From positions 52,071 through 116,070 of the forward strand of contig NZ_RFFI01000001.1 of the NCBI RefSeq assembly GCF_003696205.1: 64,000 bases of DNA, given 5' to 3'. The DNA comes from Cellulomonas triticagri (GTDB lineage Bacteria > Actinomycetota > Actinomycetes > Actinomycetales > Cellulomonadaceae). The translations under genes and the position numbers were made by a program. Numbering within the stretch: position 1 is the stretch's first letter; each line of letters starts with the position of its first letter. Under the pieces are notes generated by a model. It was not told the DNA's origin. It was given only the letters and a program-made list of their open reading frames with translations, and searched no databases. Below, piece by piece: positions 10,191 to 19,020 of this stretch.

Positions 10191-10835
10191 ATGCGCCGCA
10201 TCCCGCCAGACCAGCGTCGTGACGAGCTCGTCGCCGCCGCCGTCCGGGTCATCGCCCGGTCCGGCGTCGCGGGCGCCACGACCCGTGCGGTGGCCGCCGA
10301 GGCCGGGATGCCGCTCGGCGCCATCCACTCGGTGTTCGGCTCCCAGGACGACCTCATGCGGGCCGTCGTGCAGGCCGTCACCGACGAGGAACGGCTCACC
10401 GCCGAGATCCGCACCGCGGACGCCACCTCGCTGGAGGCGGCCCTGCGGTCCGGCCTGGAGTCCTACGTGGACCTGCTCGAGGCCGACCCGCAGCGCGAGC
10501 TCGCGCTGCTGGAGCTCGCGCTGTTCGCCCGGCGCCAGGACCCGGACGGGCAGATGCGCGACCAGTGGCGCACGTACTACGCCACGGCGCGCGACCTGCT
10601 GCGCTACGCGGCGACGCTGACCCGCACCGAGTGGACGACCCCGGTCGAGGCGCTCGCCCGGCACCTCGTGGCCGTCCTGGACGGCATGACCACGACCTGG
10701 CTCGCCGACCACGACTCGGCCGCCGCCCGCGAGACCGCGGCGTTCGCCGCGGCGGCCCTGGCCGCCCACGCCCGCCCGGCGCACGCCGGCGCCGCACCCG
10801 TGGTCCCCGCCACCCAGGAGGCGGGCCGGTGCTGA
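10191..10835 (+). CDS. TetR-family transcriptional regulator
   Basis: 214 residues from ATG 10191. The N-terminal helix-turn-helix is clear (about residues 8-55: RRDELVAAAVRVIARSG, ATTRAVAAEAGMPLGAIHSVF), followed by an all-helical ligand-binding domain with a TetR_C-like segment (YVDLLEADPQRELALLELAL). It is the first gene of an operon: its stop lies inside the start of the next gene. The dyad at 10147-10160 is the likely operator. The inducer is probably linked to the substrate of the two downstream genes, but nothing in the sequence names it. Confidence 0.88.
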   Translation: MRRIPPDQRRDELVAAAVRVIARSGVAGATTRAVAAEAGMPLGAIHSVFGSQDDLMRAVVQAVTDEERLTAEIRTADATSLEAALRSGLESYVDLLEADPQRELALLELALFARRQDPDGQMRDQWRTYYATARDLLRYAATLTRTEWTTPVEALARHLVAVLDGMTTTWLADHDSAAARETAAFAAAALAAHARPAHAGAAPVVPATQEAGRC

Positions 10836-11602
10836 CCGAGACCGACCCGCGGGTCCTCGCCGAGATCAACCTGCGCGCCGTCCTCGGCGCCCTGCCCCGG
10901 CTGGTCGACCTCGCCCCCGACGCGCGGACGCTGCTCGCCGGGCTCGACCGCCCCGTCACGCTGACGTTCACCGTCCTCGGCGGGAGCACGGCCCGGTTCC
11001 GGTTCGCCCGGGACGGCATCACCGCCGCGCCCGCCCCCGGCGCCCCCGGCACCTCCGCCCGGCTGCTGCTGCGCTCCCCCGCGCACCTCAACGCGGTGAT
11101 CGACGGGACGTCCCAGCCCGTCCCCGTCGCCGGCCCGGCCGGCCTCCGGTTCCTCACCGGCACGTTCACCCCGCTGAGCGCCCTGCTGTCCCGGTACCTG
11201 CAGCCGTCCGACGCCGACCTCGCGGACGAGGCGTTCGCCGCCGCGAGCCGCGAGCTCGTCGTGCACGTCGCCGTCGCCGCGCTCGTCGTCGTCGCGAACG
11301 AGGACCGCGCGGGCCGGTTCAGCGCCGGGCAGATGCCGGACGGCGACCTCGACGTCGAGGCGGGCGACGACCTGCGGTACCGGGTGCGGATCACCGGGCA
11401 CCGGCTGCGCCTCGTCCCCGTCGACGGCACCCCCGCGCGGGCCACGTTCCGGTTCGCGGACCTGGTGACCGCGGGCGACGTGCTCGCCGGGCGGGAGAGC
11501 GCCCTCGCGTGCGTCGGCGACGGCCGCATCGCCCTGAGCGGCTACATCCCGCTGGTGGACAACGCCAGCCGCGTCCTCGACCGCGTCGGCCAGTACCTGT
11601 GA
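10829..11602 (+). CDS. SCP2-like (sterol-carrier-like) domain protein
   Basis: 257 residues from GTG 10829, overlapping the tetR gene by 7 nt, so translation is probably coupled. The segment PVTLTFTVLGGSTARFRFA followed by SARLLLRSPAHLNAVIDG and FTPLSALLSRYL matches the layout of SCP2-type lipid or sterol carrier domains (beta sheet plus helices around a hydrophobic pocket). No signal peptide or membrane helix. The second half (DLRYRVRITGHRLRLVPVDG) looks like another beta-rich lobe. Function is unknown. Its position between a TetR regulator and a PLP enzyme suggests it carries or binds a hydrophobic substrate. Family assignment is by pattern only. Confidence 0.5.
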   Translation: MLTETDPRVLAEINLRAVLGALPRLVDLAPDARTLLAGLDRPVTLTFTVLGGSTARFRFARDGITAAPAPGAPGTSARLLLRSPAHLNAVIDGTSQPVPVAGPAGLRFLTGTFTPLSALLSRYLQPSDADLADEAFAAASRELVVHVAVAALVVVANEDRAGRFSAGQMPDGDLDVEAGDDLRYRVRITGHRLRLVPVDGTPARATFRFADLVTAGDVLAGRESALACVGDGRIALSGYIPLVDNASRVLDRVGQYL

Positions 11603-11610
11603 GGAACCCG

Positions 11611-12885
11611 ATGAGCCAGCCCACGCCCGCCCCGTACCGGTTCGACCGCAGCCTGGCGGAGTTCGCCCGCGCGCAGCGGGTCATCCCGTCCGGCATCCCC
11701 GGGCACCTCGGCCCCACCGAGGGCCTGCACCTGCCGCACGACCGGTTCCCGAAGTTCGCGGCCCGCGCCGAGGGCACCCGGTTCTGGGACGTCGACGGCA
11801 ACGAGTTCCTCGACTACATGTGCGGGTACGGGCCCAACGTGCTCGGCTACCGCGACCCCGACGTGGACGCCGCCGCCCGCGCCCAGGCGGAGCGCGAGGA
11901 CGTCGTCACGCTGCCGTCCACGGTGATGGTCGACTTCGCGGAGCTGCTGGTCGACCAGGTCGCCTCCGCGGACTGGGCGTTCTTCGCGAAGAACGGCGGC
12001 GACACCACCACGCTCGCGATCATGACGGCCCGCGCCGCGACCCACCGCAAGAAGATCGTCTTCATCAAGGGGTACTACCACGGGGTCGCGCCGTGGACGC
12101 AGAAGCTCGACTACCCGGGCGTCCTCGAGGAGGACGTCGTCCACAACCTGTACGCGCCGTGGAACGACCTGGACGCGCTGCGCCGGACGTTCGCCGAGCA
12201 CCGCGGGCAGATCGCGGCGCTCATCGCCCAGCCGTACATGCACGGCAACTTCGTCGACAACGAGCTGCCCGCCCCCGGCTACTGGCAGGCCGTCCGCGCC
12301 CTGTGCGACGAGCACGGCGTGGTGCTGGTCGTGGACGACGTGCGCGCCGGGTTCCGCCTCGACCTCGCCGGGTCGGACCACCACTTCGGGTTCAACGCCG
12401 ACCTCATCACGTTCTGCAAGGCCATCGCGAACGGCTACAACGTGTCCGCCCTCATGGGCACCGACGCGTTGAAGGACGTCGTCAGCTCCATCACCTACAC
12501 CGGCTCGTACTGGATGAGCGCCGTGCCGTTCGCGGCGGGCATCGCCACCCAGCGCAAGCTGCGCGAGCTCGACGCCCCCGCCCTGTTCGAGAGGCTCGGC
12601 ACCCGGCTCACGGACGGGCTGGTCGCCGCCGCCGCGGACACCGGGTTCACGCTCGTCGCCTCGGGGGCACCCGCCCTGTTCTACCTGCGGCTGGACGACC
12701 CGCAGCGCTCGCTCCGGCTGCACCAGGAGTGGATCGCGGAGTGCGTCGGGCGCGGGGTGTTCCTCACGTCGCACCACAACCACTTCCTCAACGCCGCGCT
12801 CACCGAGGCCGACGTGGACCGGACGGTGGAGATCGCGCACGACGCGTTCACCGCCCTGCGGTCCCGGCACCCCGAGGCCGCCTGA
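11611..12885 (+). CDS. Class III aminotransferase (glutamate-1-semialdehyde aminomutase-like)
   Basis: 424 residues from ATG 11611 with GAGGAA upstream, 8 nt after the SCP2-like gene. Fold-type I PLP enzyme: GGDTTTLAIMTARAAT binds the cofactor phosphate, YYHG is a class III signature, Asp242/Asp243 (VVLVVDDVRAG) contact the pyridine ring and Lys270 (FCKAIANGYN) is the Schiff-base lysine. The closest functional type is GSA aminomutase, but the gene is not in a haem cluster and is coupled to a TetR regulator and a lipid-binding-like protein, so a role in tetrapyrrole synthesis is unlikely. It more likely transaminates or isomerises another amino compound, still unknown. Confidence 0.85.
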   Translation: MSQPTPAPYRFDRSLAEFARAQRVIPSGIPGHLGPTEGLHLPHDRFPKFAARAEGTRFWDVDGNEFLDYMCGYGPNVLGYRDPDVDAAARAQAEREDVVTLPSTVMVDFAELLVDQVASADWAFFAKNGGDTTTLAIMTARAATHRKKIVFIKGYYHGVAPWTQKLDYPGVLEEDVVHNLYAPWNDLDALRRTFAEHRGQIAALIAQPYMHGNFVDNELPAPGYWQAVRALCDEHGVVLVVDDVRAGFRLDLAGSDHHFGFNADLITFCKAIANGYNVSALMGTDALKDVVSSITYTGSYWMSAVPFAAGIATQRKLRELDAPALFERLGTRLTDGLVAAAADTGFTLVASGAPALFYLRLDDPQRSLRLHQEWIAECVGRGVFLTSHHNHFLNAALTEADVDRTVEIAHDAFTALRSRHPEAA

Positions 12886-12896
12886 CCCGTCGCGCA

Positions 12897-12944
12897 GCCG
12901 GTCACGGTCCCGGCGCGTGCCGTCACGGCACGACCGTGACCGGC
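12897..12944. terminator. Bidirectional terminator between convergent genes
   Basis: A 13-bp perfect stem (12897-12909 with 12932-12944) encloses a second smaller hairpin, GTGCCG-TCA-CGGCAC (12917-12931). It lies just after the aminotransferase stop and covers the 3' end of the convergent universal stress gene, so it can serve both. Confidence 0.65.
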
Positions 12945-13375
12945 ACCCGCGCGTCCCGCACCAGCCGCACCGCGATCGACCCCGCGATCCGGCGCCCCAG
13001 GGTCGCCGACGACCCGACGACCACCAGGTCGGCGCGCAGCTCCTCCGCCACGGCGGACAGCTCCCGGTACGGGTCCCCGGAGCGGACCACCAGGCACGCC
13101 CGGACCCCGGCGTCCGCGATCTGCGGCAGCGCCGCGCGGATCTCCCGCTCCACCGCGTCCTGCTCCTGCGCCACCACCGTCGAGGACATCCCCGTGCTGT
13201 CCATCACGGCCCACGGCCCGGCGGCCTCGCGCACGTGCACCAGCACCGCACCGCTGCCCTGCCGCCGGCACATCCCCACGGCGTAGGTGGCGGCACGGAC
13301 CGACGAGTCCGACCCGTCGACGCCGATGACGACGACCGACGGGCCGTCCGTGCCGATCTCGAAGCCGACTGCCAC
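12923..13375 (-). CDS. Universal stress protein (UspA family)
   Basis: 150 residues from GTG 13375, chosen for a strong GGAGG 8 nt upstream. A single Usp domain: VVVIGVDGSDSSVRAATYAV at the start, the middle LVHVREA strand, and the ATP-loop region VVGSSATLGRRIAGSIAVRLV followed by the terminal strand VPVTVV. The glycine loop departs from the usual GSxGRGGLxxxxLGS spacing, so ATP binding is uncertain. Soluble cytoplasmic protein; the family helps survival under stress or dormancy. It stands alone and converges on the aminotransferase gene. Confidence 0.85.
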   Translation of the reverse strand: MAVGFEIGTDGPSVVVIGVDGSDSSVRAATYAVGMCRRQGSGAVLVHVREAAGPWAVMDSTGMSSTVVAQEQDAVEREIRAALPQIADAGVRACLVVRSGDPYRELSAVAEELRADLVVVGSSATLGRRIAGSIAVRLVRDARVPVTVVP

Positions 13376-13690
13376 GGCGTACGCCTCCCCGGGATCCCGA
13401 CGGCAGGGGTCCCCAGGATGGCGGAGCCCACGGCCCGAGCGGGCGGGTTCCGGGGCACGGGACACCTGGTCCCGGCATCTGGCCGGACGTCCCGGACCAC
13501 CCGGACCACCCGGACAGCAGAGAACCCCCGGTCGGATCTCTCCGACCGGGGGTTCTCTGCGGTGTGGCTTGTTCGGCTAACTCTCCGACCAGGCGGTACG
13601 TCTTCGCTGGTCAGTTGCCGTGTACAGGCCCGAGGTGGTGCTGTGTACAGGCTGGCGAGGGCACGCGGCGCAAGCCCGGCCGGCCACTCC
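13376..13690. other. Intergenic region upstream of the universal stress gene
   Basis: No gene longer than the 35-residue ORF that follows. It holds the promoter side of the stress gene, three direct copies of a 9-nt CCGGACCAC-type unit near 13490-13512, a long palindrome (listed separately) and two copies of TGTACAGGC (13621 and 13644). Confidence 0.5.
13517..13560. terminator. Perfect 20-bp palindrome, terminator-like (copy 1)
   Basis: Arms of 20 nt each (13517-13536, 13541-13560) pair perfectly around the loop TCTC; the stem starts GCAGAGAACCCCCGG. It sits about 130 nt past the stop of the 35-residue ORF in the leftward direction, so it can end transcription of the RHS unit. An almost identical copy follows tRNA-Leu at 19021-19064 (42 of 44 positions equal). 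Confidence 0.7.
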
Positions 13691-13798
13691 CTACTTCTTC
13701 CGTCGGTCCTGGATGAACCACCAGGCGAGAACGCCAAGCACGACGACGACGAAAAGGGTGATGGTGAGCGCTGGCCAACGCGCGGCTGCCGCCGTCAT
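13691..13798 (-). CDS. 35-residue single-helix membrane protein downstream of the RHS gene
   Basis: A short ORF: ATG 13798, TAG 13693-13691, with GGGAGA 7 nt before the start. It encodes MTAAAARWPALTITLFVVVV followed by LGVLAWWFIQDRRKK: a single hydrophobic helix (about 10-29) and a basic tail that should stay in the cytoplasm. It begins only 16 nt after the RHS stop on the same strand, so it is almost certainly co-transcribed. Not a family I recognise. Position and membrane nature fit a small immunity or accessory protein for the hydrophobic RHS tip; that role is inference. Local G+C is about 65 percent by hand count, below the RHS core. Confidence 0.55.
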   Translation of the reverse strand: MTAAAARWPALTITLFVVVVLGVLAWWFIQDRRKK

Positions 13799-13814
13799 CG
13801 CGGTCTCCCGATCG

Positions 13815-16800
13815 CTAGTTGTTCGCCGCAAGACCGGCGCCGATGCTCACCGCACTGTATCCGGCCTCAACTCCGAACGCGGCCCGGCTAGATACTCCGA
13901 GCACGTGCCCAGCACCTCCGAATCCGGCAGTCACCGCTCCGAACACGCCCGCTACGAGTGCGCCCTTCTTGTTTCCGGCGGCGAGGTTCGAGCCGACGTC
14001 GGCAGCCGTGCCGATGGCCGACAACCCAGCCCCGACCGCGAGCGGGGCGCCGAGCCCTGTCGCAGCGAGTCCAACGATGCTCGCGGTGAGACCGATCGCC
14101 CCGAGCACGCTCGAGGCCGAGACCTTCCCGGTCGGGTCGACGTAGTTGATCGGGTTGTTCGCGGCGTAGGCGTACCGGTTGCCGTTGGACGGGTCGAGCG
14201 GTGCGTCGAGGGTGTCCATCTGGGTCCAGCGGCCTTCGCCGGCGTCGTAGTAGCGGGCGCCGTTGAGGGTCCAGCCGGTGACGCGGTCGTTGAGGCCGCC
14301 GGTGTACATGAACGGGGTGTACGCCTGGGTGACGGACTGCTCGGTGAGGTCGGCGACGCCGTAGGGGTCGTACTCCCAGGCGTCGGAGACGGTGTTGTTC
14401 TGCGTGATGAGCGCGATCGGGGACCCGAGGTTGTCGTAGACGTACAGGGACTGGTCGTCGATGTTCCCCGAGTCCGACCGGATGATCAGCGGGGTGCCGT
14501 TCGCGTCGTGCTCCAGGTAGGCCCGGGAGCCGGAGTGGTAGACCTGCTCGATGATCGGCTTGCCGACCGAGTTGGTGCGCCCGTACCCGTAGCGGTACTT
14601 GTCCTGGCCGTTCGGGTCGGTCTGCGCGAGGAGCTCGCCGTTGCCGACGCCGGCGTAGGTGTACTCCCAGACCCCGTTGTTCTCGGCCGTCGCGAGCTGG
14701 TCGCCGGCGGTGTAGGTCAGGTCCCCGGCCTCGGGATCGGTGATGAGGTTCCCGGCGCCGTCGTAGACGAACCCGGCGGTGGTGGTCTGGTTGCCGGCGT
14801 TGTAGGTGCGGGTCTGGGTGCCGTCCGGGCCGGTGGCGGTGAGCCGGTTGCCGCGGGTGTCGTAGGTGTAGGTGTAGGTCTCGGCGGGCAGCGGGTTGCC
14901 GTCGCCGTCGGTGCCGGCGGTGACCGAGACCCCGGTGAGGCGGTTGGCGCCGTCGTAGGTGTACGTGGCGACCTGACCGGTGATGTTGTCCTTGCGCCAC
15001 TGGATCAGCGACCGGTCGCTCGCAGCCGTGCCCGAGCAGGTGGGTGCGGTGGTGCCGGCGGTGTAGCACAGGGTGATGTCGACGACCGGGGTGATGTTGC
15101 TGCCCCAGATCGAGGAGTCGGCCTTGGTGCCGGTCAGCCGCCCGGACGGGTCGTAGGTGGACTGGGAGTGTGCGGCCCACACGGTGTTGTCCTCGTTGGT
15201 GCGCATCCAGGTGTCGGTGCGCCGGCCCTTGTCGTCGACGGCGAACCGGGTCCAGCTCTCCTCGTCGCCCAACCGCGTCACCTGCGCGATCTGCGCACCG
15301 GCGTCGTCGTACAGGTACTCGGTGGTGCCGCGCCCGTCCGTCGTGGTCTTCAGGCGGGAAGACTTGTCGTAGGAGTAGACGACCGGCTCGTAGTCCAGGG
15401 TGTGCACCCGCGAGGTCAAGCGGGACAGCGCGTCGTAGGAGTACGTCGTGGTGCCCGAGACGTCCTCGCGGGTGGCGACGCGTCCGGCGTTGTCGTAGGA
15501 GTACTCGACGTCCGGGCTGGCGGTCGTGGTGTCGTGGTCGAGGGCGACGAGCCGGTCGAGGTCGTCGTAGGTGTACGTGGTGGTGACGCCGTTGCCGTTC
15601 GACGCGGTGGCGGTGCGCCCGTACTGGTCGTACGTCAGGTTTCGCACCCCGAGGCTGGTGCCGGTCGGCGGGGTGATCGACGTCAGCTGCTTGTTCGCGT
15701 CATAGCCGTACGTGGTGGCGTTGCCGGTGTTCCCCGGGGCGGTGGCCGTGGCCACGGTCCCGTCGGCGTTGTACGTCAGCGCCGCCTCGGCGGCCAACGC
15801 GTCGGTCGACGTGAGCTGGTTGCCGGTCCCGTTGTACGTGTACAGCGAGGCGTTGCCGGCGTCGTCGGTCATCCCCGACGGCGAGTACTTCGAGGATGCC
15901 GACGTGTTCCCGTACTCCCAGGTCGAGGACGCCCCGCCCTGGGTCGCGAGGTTCGTCAGGGACTCACCGTCGTTCGCGTCGTACGTGTAGGTCGTGGTCT
16001 GCGCACCGGTCCCGGACCCCTGGGTCTGGGTGGCGGGGTCGATGTTCGGGGTGAACGTCGCCCCACGCTCGCGCCCCTCGGCGTCGACGGCCTTGCTCAC
16101 CCGCCCCTGCATGTCCGAGGTCAGCGTGTACGTGGTGTGCGGGCCGGTGCCCGGGGACCCGGCCTGGTCCTGCTCGGGGTCGGAGACGAGGGTCTCGGTG
16201 TCTGAGGTGTACGCGAACCGCGTCCAGGCGTCGCCGGTGTCCTGGGTGACCGCGGTGACACGACCGCGCGCGTCGTAGGTGAACTCGGTCGCGGGGACGC
16301 CCGGTGCGGTGATCTTCGTCAGCAGGGCGCCGGTGTACTCGAAGGTCGTGTCCCGGCCGAGGGCGTCGGTGACCGTGTCCAGCATCCGGTTGCTGTCGTA
16401 GGACAGCTCGACGCTGCGCCGGTCGTTCGCTGGCCCCTGCGCGATCTCGACGAGCTGCTGGTCGTCGTACGTCAGGTCGACGTCCAGGTCGGCGCCGCCG
16501 CGGGTCGCGGTGACGGCGGTGGGCATCCCGGACCCGCCGTCGCCGTAGACGAGGGTGTGGGTGTTGGCGTTGCGGTCAGCGACGGACTGCGGGAGGCCCG
16601 CGGCGTCGAACGTCCACTTCTGCTGCGAGGAGTGGTCGGTCAGGGTCCACCCGCCGCCGGTCGCCGGCACGAGGTCGGCGGTGATGCCCGCCGGGGGCGT
16701 CCACCCGCCTGTCCCGTTCGGGACGAACGTGGCGGCCTGGCCCGACCCGGCGTGCAGCACGATCGACCCGTCGCCCTGCGCCGACAGGGTGTGCGCGGCG

Positions 16801-17414
16801 GTCGGGAACCAGCCGCGTCCGAACGGGGAGACCGGCTGGTCCTGGATCGTCCCGGACCCGATCGCCAGGGAGTTGTACGCCAGGTCCACCGGCAGGTCCC
16901 CGGTGACGCCCGGCGCGACCAGACCGCTCGCGGTGACCTGCAGGTTGCCGGTCGCGACATCGACGGACGCGCTGACGCGGTCACCGACCTGGAGGCCGAC
17001 CGTCGTGGCGTTCTTGCGCGACCCGGCCCCGACCAGCGGTTGCACCCGGTTCGACTGCAGCGCCGAGACCGGGGAGCACGCGGTGGCGTCGCACGCGGCG
17101 ACCTGCCACTCCACGCCCTGCCCCGCAGGTAGGGCCGGGAGCGTGAACCGGGCGACCTGCCCCGAGGTCACGCTGACGCGGGCCCCGTCGGCGAGGTCCC
17201 ATCCCGTCGACCCGGCGCGGCGGGCGAAGAACTGCCCGTCGACGCTCCCACCGTCAGGGTCCGAGACCGTCGCAGCGAGCACGGGCGTGTGCGTCGCCGC
17301 GCGCTCGAACGCCAGGCCGCCGGGAGCCACCGGGGTCGCGGCTGCGGCCGGCAAGGCCGTCACCACCAACGCCCCGACGCTCAGAACGACAACAGCACGC
17401 AACCGAACCCGCAT
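13815..17414 (-). CDS. Secreted RHS/YD-repeat protein with glycine-rich hydrophobic tip
   Basis: 1199 residues from ATG 17414 (GAGGGGG just upstream; first residues MRVRLRAVVVLSVGALVVTA are a signal peptide). After an N-terminal beta region come many YD repeats (YTYDANDGES, LTYDQYGRTATASNG, YSYDNAGRVATREDV and so on) that form the hollow RHS shell. The RHS core signature is at the end of the shell (RYYDAGEGRWTQMD, YAYAANNPINYVDPTGK). The remaining 102 residues (13818-14123) are almost all Gly, Ala, Val, Leu and Ser with two or three membrane-prone helices, and end in GLAANN. In related proteins the part after DPTG is the variable effector. Here it resembles a membrane-acting or pre-toxin segment rather than an enzyme. 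A 35-residue membrane ORF follows at once. Confidence 0.88.
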   Translation of the reverse strand: MRVRLRAVVVLSVGALVVTALPAAAATPVAPGGLAFERAATHTPVLAATVSDPDGGSVDGQFFARRAGSTGWDLADGARVSVTSGQVARFTLPALPAGQGVEWQVAACDATACSPVSALQSNRVQPLVGAGSRKNATTVGLQVGDRVSASVDVATGNLQVTASGLVAPGVTGDLPVDLAYNSLAIGSGTIQDQPVSPFGRGWFPTAAHTLSAQGDGSIVLHAGSGQAATFVPNGTGGWTPPAGITADLVPATGGGWTLTDHSSQQKWTFDAAGLPQSVADRNANTHTLVYGDGGSGMPTAVTATRGGADLDVDLTYDDQQLVEIAQGPANDRRSVELSYDSNRMLDTVTDALGRDTTFEYTGALLTKITAPGVPATEFTYDARGRVTAVTQDTGDAWTRFAYTSDTETLVSDPEQDQAGSPGTGPHTTYTLTSDMQGRVSKAVDAEGRERGATFTPNIDPATQTQGSGTGAQTTTYTYDANDGESLTNLATQGGASSTWEYGNTSASSKYSPSGMTDDAGNASLYTYNGTGNQLTSTDALAAEAALTYNADGTVATATAPGNTGNATTYGYDANKQLTSITPPTGTSLGVRNLTYDQYGRTATASNGNGVTTTYTYDDLDRLVALDHDTTTASPDVEYSYDNAGRVATREDVSGTTTYSYDALSRLTSRVHTLDYEPVVYSYDKSSRLKTTTDGRGTTEYLYDDAGAQIAQVTRLGDEESWTRFAVDDKGRRTDTWMRTNEDNTVWAAHSQSTYDPSGRLTGTKADSSIWGSNITPVVDITLCYTAGTTAPTCSGTAASDRSLIQWRKDNITGQVATYTYDGANRLTGVSVTAGTDGDGNPLPAETYTYTYDTRGNRLTATGPDGTQTRTYNAGNQTTTAGFVYDGAGNLITDPEAGDLTYTAGDQLATAENNGVWEYTYAGVGNGELLAQTDPNGQDKYRYGYGRTNSVGKPIIEQVYHSGSRAYLEHDANGTPLIIRSDSGNIDDQSLYVYDNLGSPIALITQNNTVSDAWEYDPYGVADLTEQSVTQAYTPFMYTGGLNDRVTGWTLNGARYYDAGEGRWTQMDTLDAPLDPSNGNRYAYAANNPINYVDPTGKVSASSVLGAIGLTASIVGLAATGLGAPLAVGAGLSAIGTAADVGSNLAAGNKKGALVAGVFGAVTAGFGGAGHVLGVSSRAAFGVEAGYSAVSIGAGLAANN

Positions 17415-17753
17415 GGGTCCCCCTCGGTTCGTGACGCCGGTGCCGCGCCCCTGCAGCCTGGTCGTCGCGCTCTGCCTACCGACGGCTGCCCGCCCACGGG
17501 TCGGGAACGGTGCGGAGTTCACCCATACGGCACCCTCGCGTCATCACGTCGAACGAACGACGCGCCGCAGGCTGCGGCTGGAGGTCAGCGATCGCCGGGC
17601 GAGGCTCCCACCAGCGGCGACCGGTCGACGCGCGTCCGCGTGCATCCGATCGGGTGAAGGTGACCGCTTTCCTGTCCGAGATGCCCGCTATGTCCCTAGC
17701 GTTCGAGCGTCGTGCAGGGGCGCGCGGCACCGCAGGTCACCACAGGGGGCGAC
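17415..17753. other. Divergent promoter region between RHS and acyltransferase genes
   Basis: 339 nt with no gene. It must contain the leftward promoter of the RHS unit and the rightward one of the acyltransferase. I could not find a convincing -35/-10 pair for either. Lower G+C near 17640-17700 than in the flanking genes. Confidence 0.5.
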
Positions 17754-18899
17754 GTGACGATCGAGACCACCACCAGCAACCGCGTCGAGGGCGTCGACGC
17801 GCTGCGCGGGCTCGCGGCACTCGCCGTGTTCGTCTGCCACATCGGCGGGTACTGGGGGTTCCTCACCCTGCCCGGCAAGACACCCGAGCTGCTCGCGGTC
17901 GGCGCGCACGGCGTCGACGTGTTCATCGTCATCTCCGGGTTCTGCCTCGCCCTGCCCCTGGCCGGACGACCCCGCACCCTGCGCGTCCCGCAGTTCTACG
18001 GCAGGCGCGCCTGGCGGATCCTTCCGCCCTACTACGCCGCCCTCGCCGTCGCCGCGATCATCGCGCTGCTACCGGCGACCTGGCACCTGACCGTCGCCCG
18101 GCAGGCCACCCTCGGCGACGTCCTGCTGCACGTCGTCACCGGCCAGACCTGGGCGCCCGGGCAGGCCGGCACGATCAACGGCTCGCTGTGGTCCGTAGCG
18201 CTGGAGGTCCAGCTCTACCTGCTGTTCCCCCTGCTGGTCCTCGCCTGGCGACGCTGGGGCATCGTCCCCGTCCTGGTCGCCGCGGTCGCACTCGACCTCA
18301 TCTGGCGCACCAGCGGGCTGCTCGGCGGCCCCGCACCCCTCGGCTCGGACCTCGTCGTCCCGGCCCGCCTCGACCAGTTCGTCGCCGGCATGGCCTGCGC
18401 CGTCGCCATCCGCACCGGCCGCACCTGGACCACGAGGCGCCTCGTCCCCGCGCTCCTGGCATCCGGGGTGGTCGCGCTCGTGCTCTCGACCCTCGAGCTC
18501 GGCGTCCTGACCGGAGTCGCCTGGGCGGCCGTCGGCTCCTGCGCGGTCCTGCTGCTCGCCGGCCCGCTCGGCCAGACTCTCGCACGCACCCCGCTCGAAC
18601 GGTTCGGCACCCGCTCGTTCAGCTTCTACCTCATGCACCAGCCCGTCATGCTCGTCTGCGCACCGCTGGTCGCCGCACTCCCCGGCGGCACACCGGTGCA
18701 GCTCCTCCTGGGCGGGGCCGGCGTGCTCGCCCTCACCATCACCGCAGCCGAGGTCCTCTACCGGACCGTCGAGCTACCGAGCCACCACGCCGGGCGCCGG
18801 CGGTTCCCCCGCACCACCCACGACGAGCCGCGGCCTCAGGCGACCGACGACACGAACGCGCTCAGCGACACCGCGGCTCCCGCGACGAACCCGCGCTGA
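17754..18899 (+). CDS. Acyltransferase 3 family membrane protein (OafA/YrhL type)
   Basis: 381 residues; GTG 17754 has CAGGGGG upstream, and the ATG 14 codons earlier lacks a site. The protein is polytopic with about ten helices. Family motifs are clear: VDALRGLAALAVFVCHIGG at residues 11-29 (with the conserved R and H), GVDVFIVISGFCLALPLAG, FYGRRAWRILPPYY, and LWSVALEVQLYLLFPLL. Such enzymes move acetyl or other acyl groups onto surface sugars, peptidoglycan, polysaccharide or antibiotics. The acceptor is unknown. The last 45 residues are a polar tail. It is monocistronic, between the RHS gene and tRNA-Leu. Confidence 0.9.
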   Translation: MTIETTTSNRVEGVDALRGLAALAVFVCHIGGYWGFLTLPGKTPELLAVGAHGVDVFIVISGFCLALPLAGRPRTLRVPQFYGRRAWRILPPYYAALAVAAIIALLPATWHLTVARQATLGDVLLHVVTGQTWAPGQAGTINGSLWSVALEVQLYLLFPLLVLAWRRWGIVPVLVAAVALDLIWRTSGLLGGPAPLGSDLVVPARLDQFVAGMACAVAIRTGRTWTTRRLVPALLASGVVALVLSTLELGVLTGVAWAAVGSCAVLLLAGPLGQTLARTPLERFGTRSFSFYLMHQPVMLVCAPLVAALPGGTPVQLLLGGAGVLALTITAAEVLYRTVELPSHHAGRRRFPRTTHDEPRPQATDDTNALSDTAAPATNPR

Positions 18900-19020
18900 C
18901 GTGAGGCAACTGGCACCGCACCGACCAGACCGCGCTCGCTGCGAGCGAGACCATGGCGCACCACCGCAACGGCACCGCGCTGCACGGGCTGGAGTCGTCG
19001 CCGACGAGCATCGGGGCACA

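Noticed and set aside
11611..12885. Calling the class III aminotransferase hemL
   Set aside because: Operon partners are a TetR regulator and an SCP2-like protein; no haem genes nearby.
13620..16205. Plus-strand open frame of 861 codons opposite the RHS gene
   Set aside because: Shadow of YD repeats; Val/Gly/Arg composition and no domains.
14200..16600. Regular repeats in the RHS gene that could suggest CRISPR
   Set aside because: They are YD protein repeats, variable in sequence and spacing; no palindromic repeats with unique spacers.
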